NCBI RefSeq assembly: GCF_900114255.1
Contig: NZ_FOSL01000016.1
Coordinates: 59,749 to 123,748, forward strand
DNA: 64,000 nucleotides
From: Neomesorhizobium albiziae
GTDB lineage: Bacteria > Pseudomonadota > Alphaproteobacteria > Rhizobiales > Rhizobiaceae
Reading direction: 5' to 3'
The position numbers and the translations under genes were made by a program. The notes beneath the pieces were generated by a model. It was not told where the DNA came from, did not search any database, and worked only from the letters and a program-made list of their open reading frames with translations. Below, piece by piece: positions 1 through 8,796 of this stretch. Each line of letters opens with the position of its first letter. Position 1 is the stretch's first letter.

Positions 1-426
1 AACCCCAACCGGGATATGCTGGAGAACATGTTCCAGCTGTCTCGCGCGGTGAAGCGGCCGATCGCGATGTTCGTCGACCGATCGGACACGGCCTCCATCG
101 AGGCGGCGGTGGAGGCGGGCGTGTCGGCCTACGTCGTCGACGGGCTGCGGAAGGAACGCGTCAAGCCGATCCTCGACATGGCTATCAGCCGTTTCAACGC
201 CTTCTCGCGCATGGCGCGCGAACTCGAAGATGCGCGCACGGAGCTGGAGAGCCGCAAGCTGGTCGACCGCGCCAAGGGCATTCTGATGAAGTCGCGCGGG
301 CTTTCGGAGGAGGAGGCCTACACGCTGCTGCGCAAGACCGCGATGAACCAGAACCGCAAGATAAGCGAGATTGCGCAGAGCCTCGTCACGGCGGCCGGAC
401 TGCTTGGACCGGAGGATGCGTCATGA
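1..426 (+). CDS. nasT: NasT-type ANTAR antiterminator, 5' end missing
   Basis: The reading frame is already open at base 1, so the N-terminal receiver-like half is cut off by the window edge and 141 codons remain. The motif VMFVDRSD-like MFVDRSD is typical of the NasT pseudo-receiver. The last 60 residues (RKLVDRAKGILM, then EEAYTLLRKTAM) are a clear ANTAR RNA-binding domain. NasT binds hexaloop hairpins in the leader of nitrate assimilation transcripts and prevents termination; such a leader is present at 1822-1941. Its stop codon overlaps the nasS start (ATGA), which fits the known NasS-NasT sensor pair. An internal ATG at base 16 exists but is unlikely to be the true start. Confidence 0.93.
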   Translation, partial: NPNRDMLENMFQLSRAVKRPIAMFVDRSDTASIEAAVEAGVSAYVVDGLRKERVKPILDMAISRFNAFSRMARELEDARTELESRKLVDRAKGILMKSRGLSEEEAYTLLRKTAMNQNRKISEIAQSLVTAAGLLGPEDAS

Positions 427-1652
427 GCCACCTGGTGACGGCCGGTTTTCTGCCGCTGCTCGACAGCGCCTTGCTGGTCGCAGCACGCGAAAAGGGATTT
501 GCCAGGGAGGAGGGCGTCGAACTGCTGCTGGTTCGCGAAAACTCCTGGGCGAGCATTCGCGACCGGTTGGCCGTCGGCCATTTCAACGTGGCGCACATGC
601 TGGCGCCGATGCCGATTGCCTGCAACCTTGGCCTGACGCCGCTCGCCACACGCACCATCGCACCCATGGCGCTGGGTCTCGGCGGCAACGCGGTCACCGT
701 GTCGCAAACCCTGTGGGACGAGATGCGCGGGAATGGCGCGGCCTCCGATTTCGAACCACGCTCGGCCGGCGAGGCGCTGGCGGCGATCGTGACGCAGCGC
801 GCGACGCAAGGCTTGCCGCTTCTGCGTTTCGCGGTCGTGCACCCTCATTCCGGCCACAACTACGAACTGCGCTATTGGCTGGCGGCCTGCGGCGTCGATC
901 CGGACAGCGATATCGAGATCGTCATCGTACCGCCGCCTTTGATGGCTGATGCGCTCGGTTCGCAGCGCATCGACGGCTATTGCGTCGGCGAGCCGTGGAA
1001 CACCGCGGCCGTGGTGAAGGGGGTGGGGCGCATCGCCACGGCCAAGGCTGCGATCTGGCGATCCAGTCCCGAAAAGGTGTTGGGCGTGGCCGCCGACTGG
1101 GCCGAAGCCAATCCGGAAACGCTGACGGCGCTGTTGCGCGCGCTGCACCGTGCGGCCGTCTGGTGTGGCGACCCCGCAAACCATGGCGAGCTGGCAGCCA
1201 TGCTGGCAGGCCCGGCCTATGTCGACCGTCCGGCTGACTGGCTGCTGCCGGCGTTGAGCGGGACGATCCGGACCGGCGATGGCGGCGAAGTGACGACGCG
1301 CGACTTCTTCTTGCCGCATGCGAAGGGCGCCACATTCCCCTGGAAGAGCCACGCGCTGTGGTTCTACAGCCAGATGGTGCGGTGGGGGCAGGTCGCGGCC
1401 AGCGCCCGGAATGAAGCGATCGCCCGCGACACCTACCGGCCCGATCTCTATCGGTCGGCGCTGCGTGAACTCGGCGTCGCGCTGCCGGGCGCGAACGCCA
1501 AGGTCGAGGGCGCGCTGAGCGCCGCGACGCCGGTTGGTTCGGCGGGCGCGAGCCTGGTGCTTGGTCCCGACGGCTTCTTCGACGGCGTTACCTTCGACCC
1601 GGACGAGGTTTCGGCTTACATCGAGCGGCAGAAGCGGCTGCCCAGAGTGTAG
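423..1652 (+). CDS. nasS: NasS nitrate sensor (NrtA/CmpA-like binding protein)
   Basis: 409 residues, related to the substrate-binding proteins NrtA/CmpA of nitrate and bicarbonate ABC transporters. There is no signal peptide, so it should be cytoplasmic, which separates NasS from true transporter subunits. The N-terminus (TAGFLPLLDSALLVAAREKG) and the stretch FNVAHMLAPMPIA are family hallmarks. No ABC permease or ATPase is nearby. In the established NasS-NasT model, NasS holds NasT inactive until it binds nitrate or nitrite. The start overlaps the nasT stop by four bases (ATGA), indicating translational coupling. It is followed by the control region of the structural nas operon. Confidence 0.9.
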   Translation: MSHLVTAGFLPLLDSALLVAAREKGFAREEGVELLLVRENSWASIRDRLAVGHFNVAHMLAPMPIACNLGLTPLATRTIAPMALGLGGNAVTVSQTLWDEMRGNGAASDFEPRSAGEALAAIVTQRATQGLPLLRFAVVHPHSGHNYELRYWLAACGVDPDSDIEIVIVPPPLMADALGSQRIDGYCVGEPWNTAAVVKGVGRIATAKAAIWRSSPEKVLGVAADWAEANPETLTALLRALHRAAVWCGDPANHGELAAMLAGPAYVDRPADWLLPALSGTIRTGDGGEVTTRDFFLPHAKGATFPWKSHALWFYSQMVRWGQVAASARNEAIARDTYRPDLYRSALRELGVALPGANAKVEGALSAATPVGSAGASLVLGPDGFFDGVTFDPDEVSAYIERQKRLPRV

Positions 1653-1666
1653 GCGGCCTTGTGCGC

Positions 1667-1683
1667 TGCATCATTTTTGTGCA
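1667..1683 (+). promoter_or_regulatory. Candidate NtrC binding site
   Basis: The sequence reads TGCA, nine bases, TGCA, which is the half-site spacing of the NtrC consensus (TGCACC N5 GGTGCA), though the inner CC/GG pairs are not kept. It lies about 125 bases upstream of the sigma-54 promoter at 1793-1808, a normal position for an enhancer-binding protein. Function is inferred from motif and position. Confidence 0.5.
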
Positions 1684-1792
1684 TCGCAAGACGATGCCTG
1701 CCGGAGTTTTCGCCAATCCATATCAGCGCGCCTCACGGCGAGCATGACGCTGGCTATTGATTTCCTTTCAAAATTTCGCGTGGCGGGCCAAC

Positions 1793-1808
1793 TGGCACGC
1801 TTCCTGCT
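1793..1808 (+). promoter_or_regulatory. Sigma-54 (-24/-12) promoter of the nas operon
   Basis: TGGCACGCTTCCTGCT matches the RpoN consensus TGGCACRNNNNTTGCW at 15 of 16 positions, including the invariant GG and GC with correct spacing. Transcription would begin near 1819, directly ahead of the first leader hairpin at 1822. This makes the downstream transporter and reductase genes a nitrogen-controlled operon. Confidence 0.85.
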
Positions 1809-1821
1809 TTATAGTTGGTGA

Positions 1822-1864
1822 GACCCACAGACGGGTCACGAAATTTGCGTCCAACGCCGGGCGC
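1822..1864 (+). promoter_or_regulatory. ANTAR-target leader RNA, two hexaloop hairpins
   Basis: First hairpin: stem GACCC/GGGTC (1822-1826 with 1833-1837) around the hexaloop ACAGAC. Second hairpin: stem GCGTCC/GGGCGC (1847-1852 with 1859-1864, one G-U pair) around the hexaloop AACGCC. Both loops carry A at position 1 and G at position 4, as required by the ANTAR-target motif, and the linker is nine bases. The cognate ANTAR protein NasT is encoded about 1.4 kb upstream. A terminator follows at 1922, so this is an antitermination leader. Confidence 0.88.
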
Positions 1865-1921
1865 ATCAGGCAAGGCCGCCAATCAGATCTGGACGCGATC
1901 CCGGATGTACGGACGCGAACG

Positions 1922-1941
1922 GACCGGTTGGCGGTCTTTTT
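1922..1941 (+). terminator. Leader terminator of the nas operon
   Basis: Stem GACCG/CGGTC (1922-1926 with 1932-1936) with a five-base loop is followed directly by five T residues. It stands between the leader hairpins and the transporter gene, where an attenuator is expected. A competing pairing is possible: GGCCGCCA at 1874-1881 can pair with TGGCGGTC at 1929-1936. Confidence 0.75.
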
Positions 1942-1992
1942 GTTTCAGCCACAGAGCGGCGCTTCTCCCACGCCGATCATGGAGCGAGGAAA

Positions 1993-3285
1993 ATGAGCAA
2001 GAGCCTTCCATCAATGTCCAGCGGCAACGCGTCGGCGACGCGCGCGCTGTCGATGTCCACGATCGCCTTTACCGTCTGCTTCGCGGTGTGGACGATCTTT
2101 TCGATCATCGGGGTGAAGATCAAAGCCGAACTCGGGCTTTCCGAGACCCAGTTCGGGTTGTTGATCGGCATGCCGATCCTGACGGGTTCGCTCGTCCGCA
2201 TCGTGCTCGGCGTGTGGACCGATCGCTTCGGCGGCCGTCTCGTCTACACGGCGACCATGCTTGCGGCGGCAGCGGCAACGTTCCTGCTCGCCTTCGCCAC
2301 CACCTACGCGCAGATGCTGCTCGCCGCGCTCGGCGTCGGTCTGGCCGGCGGGTCCTTCGCGGTCGGCGTTGCTTATGTCTCGCGCTTTTATTCCGCCGAC
2401 AGGCAGGGCACGGCGCTCGGCATCTTCGGCGTCGGCAATGTCGGTGCCGCTGTCACGAAGTTCCTGGCGCCGTTCGTGCTGCTGGCCGGCGGTTGGCAGG
2501 ATGTCGCGCTGATCTGGGCATCCGCCCTGGGCTTCATGGCCTTGATCTTCTGGTTCGGGACGCAAGACGATCCGGTCATCCGCGACCGGCGCGTCAACGG
2601 CGCCAAGCCGAAAAACTTCTGGACCGAGTTCGCGCCGCTGAAGGACATGCGCGTCTGGCGCTTCGCCCTCTATTACTTCTTCGCCTTCGGCGCCTTCGTG
2701 GCGCTTGCGCTGTGGCTGCCGCGTTATCTGATCGGTGTCTACGGTTTCGACATCGCTACCGCCGGCATGCTCGGCGCCGCCTATTCGATCCCGGGCAGCG
2801 TCTTCCGCGCCTATGGCGGCGTGCTATCCGACAAGATCGGCGCCCGTACGGTGCTCTACTGGACGTTCGCGGTGTCGGCCGTTGCCTGCGCGGTGCTGGC
2901 GCTGCCGGCAACCGACTACACGGTTCGCGGCATCAACGGTCCGATCAGTTTCCATTTCGAGATCGGGCCGGTCGCCTTCATCGCGGTGGCGTTCGTGCTC
3001 GGCTTCTTCATGAGCCTCGGCAAGGCGGCAGTCTACAAGCACATTCCCGTTTACTATCCGCAAAACGTTGGCGCGGTCGGCGGCCTTGTCGGCATGATCG
3101 GCGGCCTCGGCGGTTTCATCCTGCCGATCGCTTTCGGGGCGCTCAACGACCTGACCGGCGTCTGGTCGAGCTGCTTCATGCTGCTTTTCCTGATTGTCGC
3201 TGCCTGCTTCGCCTGGATGCATTTCGCAATCCTGCGGATGGAGCGGGCCATCGCCGACGAGGCTGTCGCCTCGCCCGCCGAATAG
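1993..3285 (+). CDS. Nitrate/nitrite MFS transporter (NarK/NasA type)
   Basis: 430 residues with about twelve hydrophobic segments, a major facilitator of the nitrate/nitrite porter family. The early segment TVCFAVWTIFSIIGVKIKAE and the glycine-rich stretch near residue 367 (GGLVGMIGGLGGFILP) match the nitrate signature regions of NarK-type carriers. The start follows a GAGGAAA ribosome site. It is the first gene after the sigma-54/ANTAR leader and precedes nirB, the order seen in the nasTSABGHC locus of Paracoccus, where nasA is the transporter. It brings nitrate (possibly nitrite) into the cell for assimilation. Confidence 0.92.
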   Translation: MSKSLPSMSSGNASATRALSMSTIAFTVCFAVWTIFSIIGVKIKAELGLSETQFGLLIGMPILTGSLVRIVLGVWTDRFGGRLVYTATMLAAAAATFLLAFATTYAQMLLAALGVGLAGGSFAVGVAYVSRFYSADRQGTALGIFGVGNVGAAVTKFLAPFVLLAGGWQDVALIWASALGFMALIFWFGTQDDPVIRDRRVNGAKPKNFWTEFAPLKDMRVWRFALYYFFAFGAFVALALWLPRYLIGVYGFDIATAGMLGAAYSIPGSVFRAYGGVLSDKIGARTVLYWTFAVSAVACAVLALPATDYTVRGINGPISFHFEIGPVAFIAVAFVLGFFMSLGKAAVYKHIPVYYPQNVGAVGGLVGMIGGLGGFILPIAFGALNDLTGVWSSCFMLLFLIVAACFAWMHFAILRMERAIADEAVASPAE

Positions 3286-3302
3286 ATCGGAAGGATCCTG
3301 CC

Positions 3303-5753
3303 ATGACAGAGAAACTGGTCATCATCGGCAACGGCATGGCGCCCGGGCGCATGCTGGAGCACCTGCTGGAAGCCGCTCCCGACCGCTACCAGATCACCAT
3401 CTTTAACGCCGAACCGCGCGTGAATTACGACCGCATCATGCTGTCGCCGGTTCTTTCGGGCGAGAAGGCGTTCGAGGAAATCGTCATCCACGGCGACGGC
3501 TGGTACATCAAGCACGGCATCACCCTCTACAAGGGGCACAGGATCGCCGCCATCGACCGCGACGCCAAGACCGTCACCTCCGATCACGGAGTGACCGAAA
3601 GCTATGACAAGCTCGTCATCGCAACCGGCTCGGTGCCGTTCATCATTCCGGTGCCGGGCAGGGATCTGCCGGGCGTGCTGAGCTACCGCGATCTCGACGA
3701 TGTCAGCGCCATGCTGCTGGCCGCGCAATCGCGCGACAGGGCCGTGGTGATCGGCGGCGGCCTGCTCGGCCTCGAAGCCGCTGCCGGTTTGAAGGAGCGC
3801 GGCATGGACGTGACCGTGCTGCATGTCATGCCGACCCTGATGGAGCGTCAGCTCGATCCCGCCGCCGGCTATCTTTTGCAGAAGGCGGTCGAGGCGCGCG
3901 GCATCAAGGTGATCACCAAGGCCAACACCAAGGCGATTGTCGGCAACGGCAAGGTGGAGGGCGTCGAGCTCGCTGACGGCGAGATCATCCCCGCCACACT
4001 GGTGGTGATGGCCGTCGGTATCCGGCCGAATATCGGACTGGCAAAGGATGCAGGACTGGAGGTCAATCGCGGCATAGTCACCGACGATCACATGGTCACC
4101 TCCGATCCGTCGATCTTCGCGCTCGGCGAGTGCGCCGAAGTCGGCGGCCACGTCTATGGGCTCGTCGCGCCGCTCTACGAGATGGCGCGCGTCACGGCAG
4201 CACGGCTCTCCGGCGGCGAGGACAAGCGTTTCGTCCACTCCGACACGCCGACCAAGCTCAAGGTCACCGGCATCGATCTCTATTCCATCGGCGATTTCGC
4301 CGATGGCGACGATCGCGAGGAGATTATCCTGCGCGACGCTTCGGCCGGCATCTACAAGCGTGTCATCCTGCAGGACAACAGGATCATCGGCACCGTGCTG
4401 TTCGGCGAAACCGGCGACGGCGCATGGTTCAACGATCTCAAGAAGAAGGCGACCGACATCTCCGAGATGCGCGACACGCTGATCTTCGGCCAGGCGTTCC
4501 AGGGGGGCGCCTCCTCGGACCCTCTGGCGGCCGTTGCGGCACTGGCGGATGATGCTGAAATCTGCGGCTGCAACGGCGTTTGCAAGGGAAAGATCACCGA
4601 AGCTATCGTCGCAAAGGGCCTGACTTCGCTGGACGATGTGCGCGCCCACACCAAGGCTTCCGCGTCCTGCGGGTCGTGCACCGGCCTGGTCGAACAATTG
4701 ATGCAGCTTTCGCTCGGCGACAGCTACAACCCGGCCGCCGTGCAGCCGATGTGCTCCTGCACGACGCTCGGTCATGACGATGTGCGTCGGCTGATCAAGG
4801 CAAAGGGTCTGAAGACGATTCCCGCCGTCATGCAGGAACTGGAGTGGAAGACGTCCTGCGGCTGCGCCAAGTGCCGGCCGGCGCTCAACTACTATCTCGT
4901 CGCCGACTGGCCGGACGAATATGCCGACGACTACCAGTCGCGTTTCATCAACGAGCGCGTGCACGCCAACATCCAGAAGGACGGCACCTATTCGGTGGTG
5001 CCGCGCATGTGGGGCGGCATGACGTCGGCCAAGGAGTTGCGCGCCATCGCCGACGTGGTCGACAAGTTCGAGATACCGGCGGTGAAGGTCACCGGCGGGC
5101 AGCGCATCGACATGCTGGGGATCAGGAAGGAAGACCTGCCGGCGGTGTGGGCCGATCTCGGCAAGGCGGGTTTCGTCTCGGGCCATGCCTATGCCAAGGG
5201 ATTGCGCACGGTGAAGACCTGCGTCGGCACCGACTGGTGCCGCTTCGGCACGCAGGATTCGACCGGGTTCGGCATCCGCATCGAAAAGTTCATGTGGGGT
5301 TCGTGGACGCCGGCCAAGGTCAAGATGGCTGTCTCCGGCTGCCCGCGCAACTGCGCCGAGGCGACCTGCAAAGACGTCGGCGTGGTTTGCGTGGATTCGG
5401 GCTACGAGATCCACTTCGCCGGCGCCGCCGGCCTCGACATCAAGGGCACGGAGGTGCTTGGCCTGGTGAAGACCGAGGACGAGGCGCTCGAGGTGATCGT
5501 GGCGCTGGTGCAGATGTACCGCGAGCAGGCGCGCTATCTCGAACGCATTTACAAATGGACCAGGCGCGTCGGCGTGCCGGAAATCAGGCGTCAGGTCCTC
5601 GACGATCTCGACCGGCGCAAGGCCTTTTACGACCGCTTCGTGTTCAGCCAGAAGTTCGCCCAGGTCGATCCATGGTCGGAGCGCGTCTCCGGCAAGGACA
5701 AGCACGAATTCAGGCCGATGGCGGTGGCGGAATTCGTTCAGGCTGCGGAGTGA
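3303..5753 (+). CDS. nirB: Assimilatory nitrite reductase (NADH), large subunit
   Basis: 816 residues. Order of domains: pyridine-nucleotide disulfide oxidoreductase FAD/NAD domains (residues 1-300; start VIIGNGMAPG, NAD site VIGGGLLGLEAA), two BFD-like [2Fe-2S] regions (CGCNGVC near 420, CSC to CGCAKC near 482-525), the ferredoxin-like nitrite reductase half domain, and the sirohaem/[4Fe-4S] domain. Cluster cysteines are in TCVGTDWC near 640 and SGCPRNCAE near 678. It reduces nitrite to ammonium in the cytoplasm using NADH. The ATG at 3303 was chosen because the protein then begins like other NirB proteins. Longer upstream frame readings overlap the transporter and are spurious. Confidence 0.96.
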   Translation: MTEKLVIIGNGMAPGRMLEHLLEAAPDRYQITIFNAEPRVNYDRIMLSPVLSGEKAFEEIVIHGDGWYIKHGITLYKGHRIAAIDRDAKTVTSDHGVTESYDKLVIATGSVPFIIPVPGRDLPGVLSYRDLDDVSAMLLAAQSRDRAVVIGGGLLGLEAAAGLKERGMDVTVLHVMPTLMERQLDPAAGYLLQKAVEARGIKVITKANTKAIVGNGKVEGVELADGEIIPATLVVMAVGIRPNIGLAKDAGLEVNRGIVTDDHMVTSDPSIFALGECAEVGGHVYGLVAPLYEMARVTAARLSGGEDKRFVHSDTPTKLKVTGIDLYSIGDFADGDDREEIILRDASAGIYKRVILQDNRIIGTVLFGETGDGAWFNDLKKKATDISEMRDTLIFGQAFQGGASSDPLAAVAALADDAEICGCNGVCKGKITEAIVAKGLTSLDDVRAHTKASASCGSCTGLVEQLMQLSLGDSYNPAAVQPMCSCTTLGHDDVRRLIKAKGLKTIPAVMQELEWKTSCGCAKCRPALNYYLVADWPDEYADDYQSRFINERVHANIQKDGTYSVVPRMWGGMTSAKELRAIADVVDKFEIPAVKVTGGQRIDMLGIRKEDLPAVWADLGKAGFVSGHAYAKGLRTVKTCVGTDWCRFGTQDSTGFGIRIEKFMWGSWTPAKVKMAVSGCPRNCAEATCKDVGVVCVDSGYEIHFAGAAGLDIKGTEVLGLVKTEDEALEVIVALVQMYREQARYLERIYKWTRRVGVPEIRRQVLDDLDRRKAFYDRFVFSQKFAQVDPWSERVSGKDKHEFRPMAVAEFVQAAE

Positions 5754-5757
5754 TGAG

Positions 5758-6087
5758 ATGACCTGGTTCGACATCGGCGCCATCGAGGACATTCCGCAGC
5801 GCGGCGCGCGTTGCGTCGCAACGCCGCGAGGCAAGATCGGCGTTTTCCGCACCCATGACGACCGCATCTTCGCCATCGAAGACCACTGCCCGCATCGAGG
5901 CGGCCCCCTCAGCCAGGGCATCGTTCATGGCGCGGCGGTGACGTGCCCGCTGCACAACTGGGTCATTTCGCTGGAGACCGGGAAGGCGCTCGGCGCCGAC
6001 GAGGGTTCGGTCAAGACGATCCCGGTGCGGGTCGAGGACGGCCGCATCGCGCTGGCGCTTGGCGAAGCGCTGCTGGCTGCGGAATGA
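5758..6087 (+). CDS. nirD: Nitrite reductase small subunit, Rieske type
   Basis: 109 residues with a complete Rieske [2Fe-2S] motif: CPHRGGPL followed by CPLHNW. It is the small partner of NirB and probably passes electrons or stabilises the complex. In Paracoccus the equivalent Rieske ferredoxin (NasG) links NADH-dependent NirB to the nitrate reductase, and the retained cysteine and histidine ligands fit that role, whereas many NirD proteins lack them. It starts five bases after the nirB stop and its stop overlaps the ATG of the nitrate reductase gene. Confidence 0.94.
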   Translation: MTWFDIGAIEDIPQRGARCVATPRGKIGVFRTHDDRIFAIEDHCPHRGGPLSQGIVHGAAVTCPLHNWVISLETGKALGADEGSVKTIPVRVEDGRIALALGEALLAAE

Positions 6088-8768
6088 ACACAATCGCGAA
6101 CGAGCAAGCAGCCGAGGTGAGGACGACCTGCCCCTATTGCGGGGTGGGCTGCGGCGTGCTGGCCAGGGTCGCCTCGGATGGAGAGGTTTCCGTCCGCGGC
6201 GACCCAGACCATCCCGCCAACCGCGGCAGGCTTTGCTCCAAGGGCGCGGCGCTGGGCGAAACCATGGGCCTGGAAGGCCGCGTGCTGCATCCCGAGGTTG
6301 GCGGCAAGCGCGCCGATTGGGATGCGGCGCTCGACCTCGTGGCGCGCCGGTTCTCCGAGGCGATCGCCGAACACGGCCCGGACTCTGTCGCCTTCTACAT
6401 TTCCGGCCAGTTGCTGACCGAGGACTACTACGTCGCCAACAAAATGATGAAGGGTTTCATCGGCTCGGCCAACATCGATACCAACTCGCGGCTTTGCATG
6501 GCCTCCTCGGTTGCCGGCCATCGCCGCGCCTTTGGCGAGGATGTCGTTCCCGGCGTCTACGAAGATTTCGAGGAAGCCGACTTGGTCGTCCTGACAGGCT
6601 CCAACACAGCCTGGTGCCATCCGATCCTCTACCAGCGCATTCTGGCGGCGCGTCATGCACGCGGCACGAAGATCGTGGTGATCGACCCGCGCCGCACGGC
6701 CACGGCCGACGAATGCGACCTGCATCTGGCGCTCGATCCGGGGACCGACGTGCTGCTGTTCAACGGGCTGCTGGCGCATCTGGCGCGCAGCGGGGCGGTG
6801 GACGAGAGCTACGTGGCCGCGCACACCTGCGGCTTCGACAGTGCAATCCAGGTTGCGTCCGCCGATGCGCCGACCGTCGAAAAGGTTGCGGCGGGCTGCG
6901 GTTTGACGGTCGCAGACGTGCGCCTTTTCTATGAGCTGTTTACAACGCACGAACGTGCCGTCACCGTCTACAGCCAGGGCGTCAACCAGTCGGCGCATGG
7001 CACCGACAAGGTGAACGCCATCATCAATTGCCATCTGGCGACAGGCCGGATCGGCAAACCCGGCACGGGCCCGTTCTCCGTCACCGGCCAGCCCAATGCC
7101 ATGGGCGGCCGCGAGGTCGGCGGGCTTGCCAATCAGCTCGCCGCGCATATGAGCTTCGAAAATCCGGCGGATATCGAGCGCGTCGCGCGCTTCTGGAATG
7201 CGCCGAAAATGGCCCGAAAAGGCGGCTTGAAGGCGGTCGACCTGTTCCAGGCGGCCGGTGACGGCCGCGTCAAGGCGCTGTGGATCATGGGCACAAATCC
7301 GGTCGTCTCGATGCCGGACGCAGGCCGCGTCCGCGCCGCGCTCAAGGCCTGCGATTTCGTTGTCGTCTCCGATGTGGCGCGCACCGACACGACACGCTAC
7401 GCCGACGTTTTTCTGCCCGCCGCCGGTTGGGGCGAGAAGGACGGCATGGTGACGAACTCGGAGCGAAGGCTGTCGCGCCAGAGACCGTTCATGCCGATTG
7501 CGGGCGAGGTGCGTGCGGACTGGCGCATCATCAGCGATGTCGCACGGCGCATGGGCTTCGGCGAGGCTTTCGACTATGCCAATCCGGCTCGGATCTTCCG
7601 CGAACACGCCGCTCTCTCCGCCTTCGAAAACGCAGGTGAGCGGCTGTTCGACATCGGGGCCCTGGCGACGCTGTCCGACGCAAGTTACCAAGCTTTCGAA
7701 CCCCGCCATTGGCCGATGCCGATCGGTCACGAGGCCAACGAACGCCTGCTCGGCGACGGCTGGTTTCCGACACCGGACGGACGGGCGCGCTTCGTTCCTG
7801 TCCGCCAGGAGGGTTTCGCGCAGACAACCGATGCGGCCTATCCGCTGGTGCTGAACACCGGGCGCCTGCGCGACCAGTGGCACACTATGACGCGCACCGG
7901 CGCCGTGCCGCGGCTGATGGCCAATGCGCCGGATCCGGTGATCGACCTCCACCCGCTAGACGCGGCGGCGCGCGGCTTGAGCGAAGGCGATCTTGCGCAT
8001 TTGTCGACGCGTTACGGTTTTGCCCGCGCCAAGGTGCGCATCACCAACGCGCAGCGGCCGGGCCAGGCCTTCCTGCCGATGCACTGGAGCGGCCATTTCG
8101 CTGGCGCCGCCGCGGCCGGGCAGCTCGCCTCCCCGGTGACGGACCCGTATTCCGGGCAGCCCGAGCTGAAACAGGTGCCGCTGCGCGTCACGCGCGAGCA
8201 GACCGCCTGGGAGGGCGTGCTCGTCACGCGGCGCGACCTGCGGCCGACCGGCTTCGTGCACTGGAGCCGGCAGCGGGTCAGCGGCGGCTGGGTCTACCGG
8301 CTTGGCGGTACCGAGACGCCGGACCAGGGCATCCTTTTGGCGAGAAAGTTCGTGGAGGTTTTCCGTCCCGACCAGCTGCTCGAATACAGGGACCGCAAGG
8401 GCCTCACCTATCGCGCGGCTGCCGTGGATGAGGCGGGGGCGATGGCCGAAGCGCTGCTTGTCGCGCCGCTTGGCCAGTTGCCGGCATGCGATTGGCTCGT
8501 GCTTCTGCTTGGCTCGCGGCAACCGCTTGCGGCGATGGATCGCCATGCACTGCTTTCCGGCCGCTCGCCATCGCCGATGCCGTCCGTCGGGCGTATCGTC
8601 TGCTCCTGCTTCAATGTTGGCGTCAACCAGCTCGCCTCGGCGGTCGCCTCTGGGTGCGGCAGTCTGGAGGCCATCGGCAAAACGCTCAATGCCGGCACCA
8701 ATTGCGGCTCCTGCCGGCCGGAGATAAGGGCGATCATCGACGCGGGGCGCGTCCAGGCAGCGGAGTAA
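6084..8768 (+). CDS. nasC: Assimilatory nitrate reductase catalytic subunit
   Basis: 894 residues, a cytoplasmic molybdopterin-bis-PGD enzyme. The N-terminus carries the [4Fe-4S] ligands (TTCPYCGVGCGV at residues 12-23, then GRLCSKG). The central part is the molybdopterin oxidoreductase domain, and the dinucleotide-binding domain follows (TGRLRDQWHTMTRTG). The C-terminus adds a BFD-like [2Fe-2S] domain (CSCFNVG to NCGSCRPE, from about 839). It reduces nitrate to nitrite. The ATG at 6084 overlaps the nirD stop and gives the standard N-terminus. It is nasC in Paracoccus naming and nasA in Klebsiella naming. It is the last gene of the operon. Confidence 0.95.
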   Translation: MNTIANEQAAEVRTTCPYCGVGCGVLARVASDGEVSVRGDPDHPANRGRLCSKGAALGETMGLEGRVLHPEVGGKRADWDAALDLVARRFSEAIAEHGPDSVAFYISGQLLTEDYYVANKMMKGFIGSANIDTNSRLCMASSVAGHRRAFGEDVVPGVYEDFEEADLVVLTGSNTAWCHPILYQRILAARHARGTKIVVIDPRRTATADECDLHLALDPGTDVLLFNGLLAHLARSGAVDESYVAAHTCGFDSAIQVASADAPTVEKVAAGCGLTVADVRLFYELFTTHERAVTVYSQGVNQSAHGTDKVNAIINCHLATGRIGKPGTGPFSVTGQPNAMGGREVGGLANQLAAHMSFENPADIERVARFWNAPKMARKGGLKAVDLFQAAGDGRVKALWIMGTNPVVSMPDAGRVRAALKACDFVVVSDVARTDTTRYADVFLPAAGWGEKDGMVTNSERRLSRQRPFMPIAGEVRADWRIISDVARRMGFGEAFDYANPARIFREHAALSAFENAGERLFDIGALATLSDASYQAFEPRHWPMPIGHEANERLLGDGWFPTPDGRARFVPVRQEGFAQTTDAAYPLVLNTGRLRDQWHTMTRTGAVPRLMANAPDPVIDLHPLDAAARGLSEGDLAHLSTRYGFARAKVRITNAQRPGQAFLPMHWSGHFAGAAAAGQLASPVTDPYSGQPELKQVPLRVTREQTAWEGVLVTRRDLRPTGFVHWSRQRVSGGWVYRLGGTETPDQGILLARKFVEVFRPDQLLEYRDRKGLTYRAAAVDEAGAMAEALLVAPLGQLPACDWLVLLLGSRQPLAAMDRHALLSGRSPSPMPSVGRIVCSCFNVGVNQLASAVASGCGSLEAIGKTLNAGTNCGSCRPEIRAIIDAGRVQAAE

Positions 8769-8796
8769 ATAAGGCGACGCGCTTCCGGGCTTGTGC

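Noticed and set aside
1815..3302. Very long in-frame extension of NirB
   Set aside because: It covers the ANTAR leader and the whole transporter gene in another frame; the translation is arginine-rich and has no family match.
3054..5921. 955-codon minus-strand frame opposite nirB
   Set aside because: Typical high-GC shadow: histidine/arginine/alanine-rich, no domain, exactly antisense to a confident gene.
5943..6083. In-frame extension of the nitrate reductase upstream of 6084
   Set aside because: It lies inside nirD in another frame; the ATG at 6084 gives the conserved N-terminus and couples with the nirD stop.
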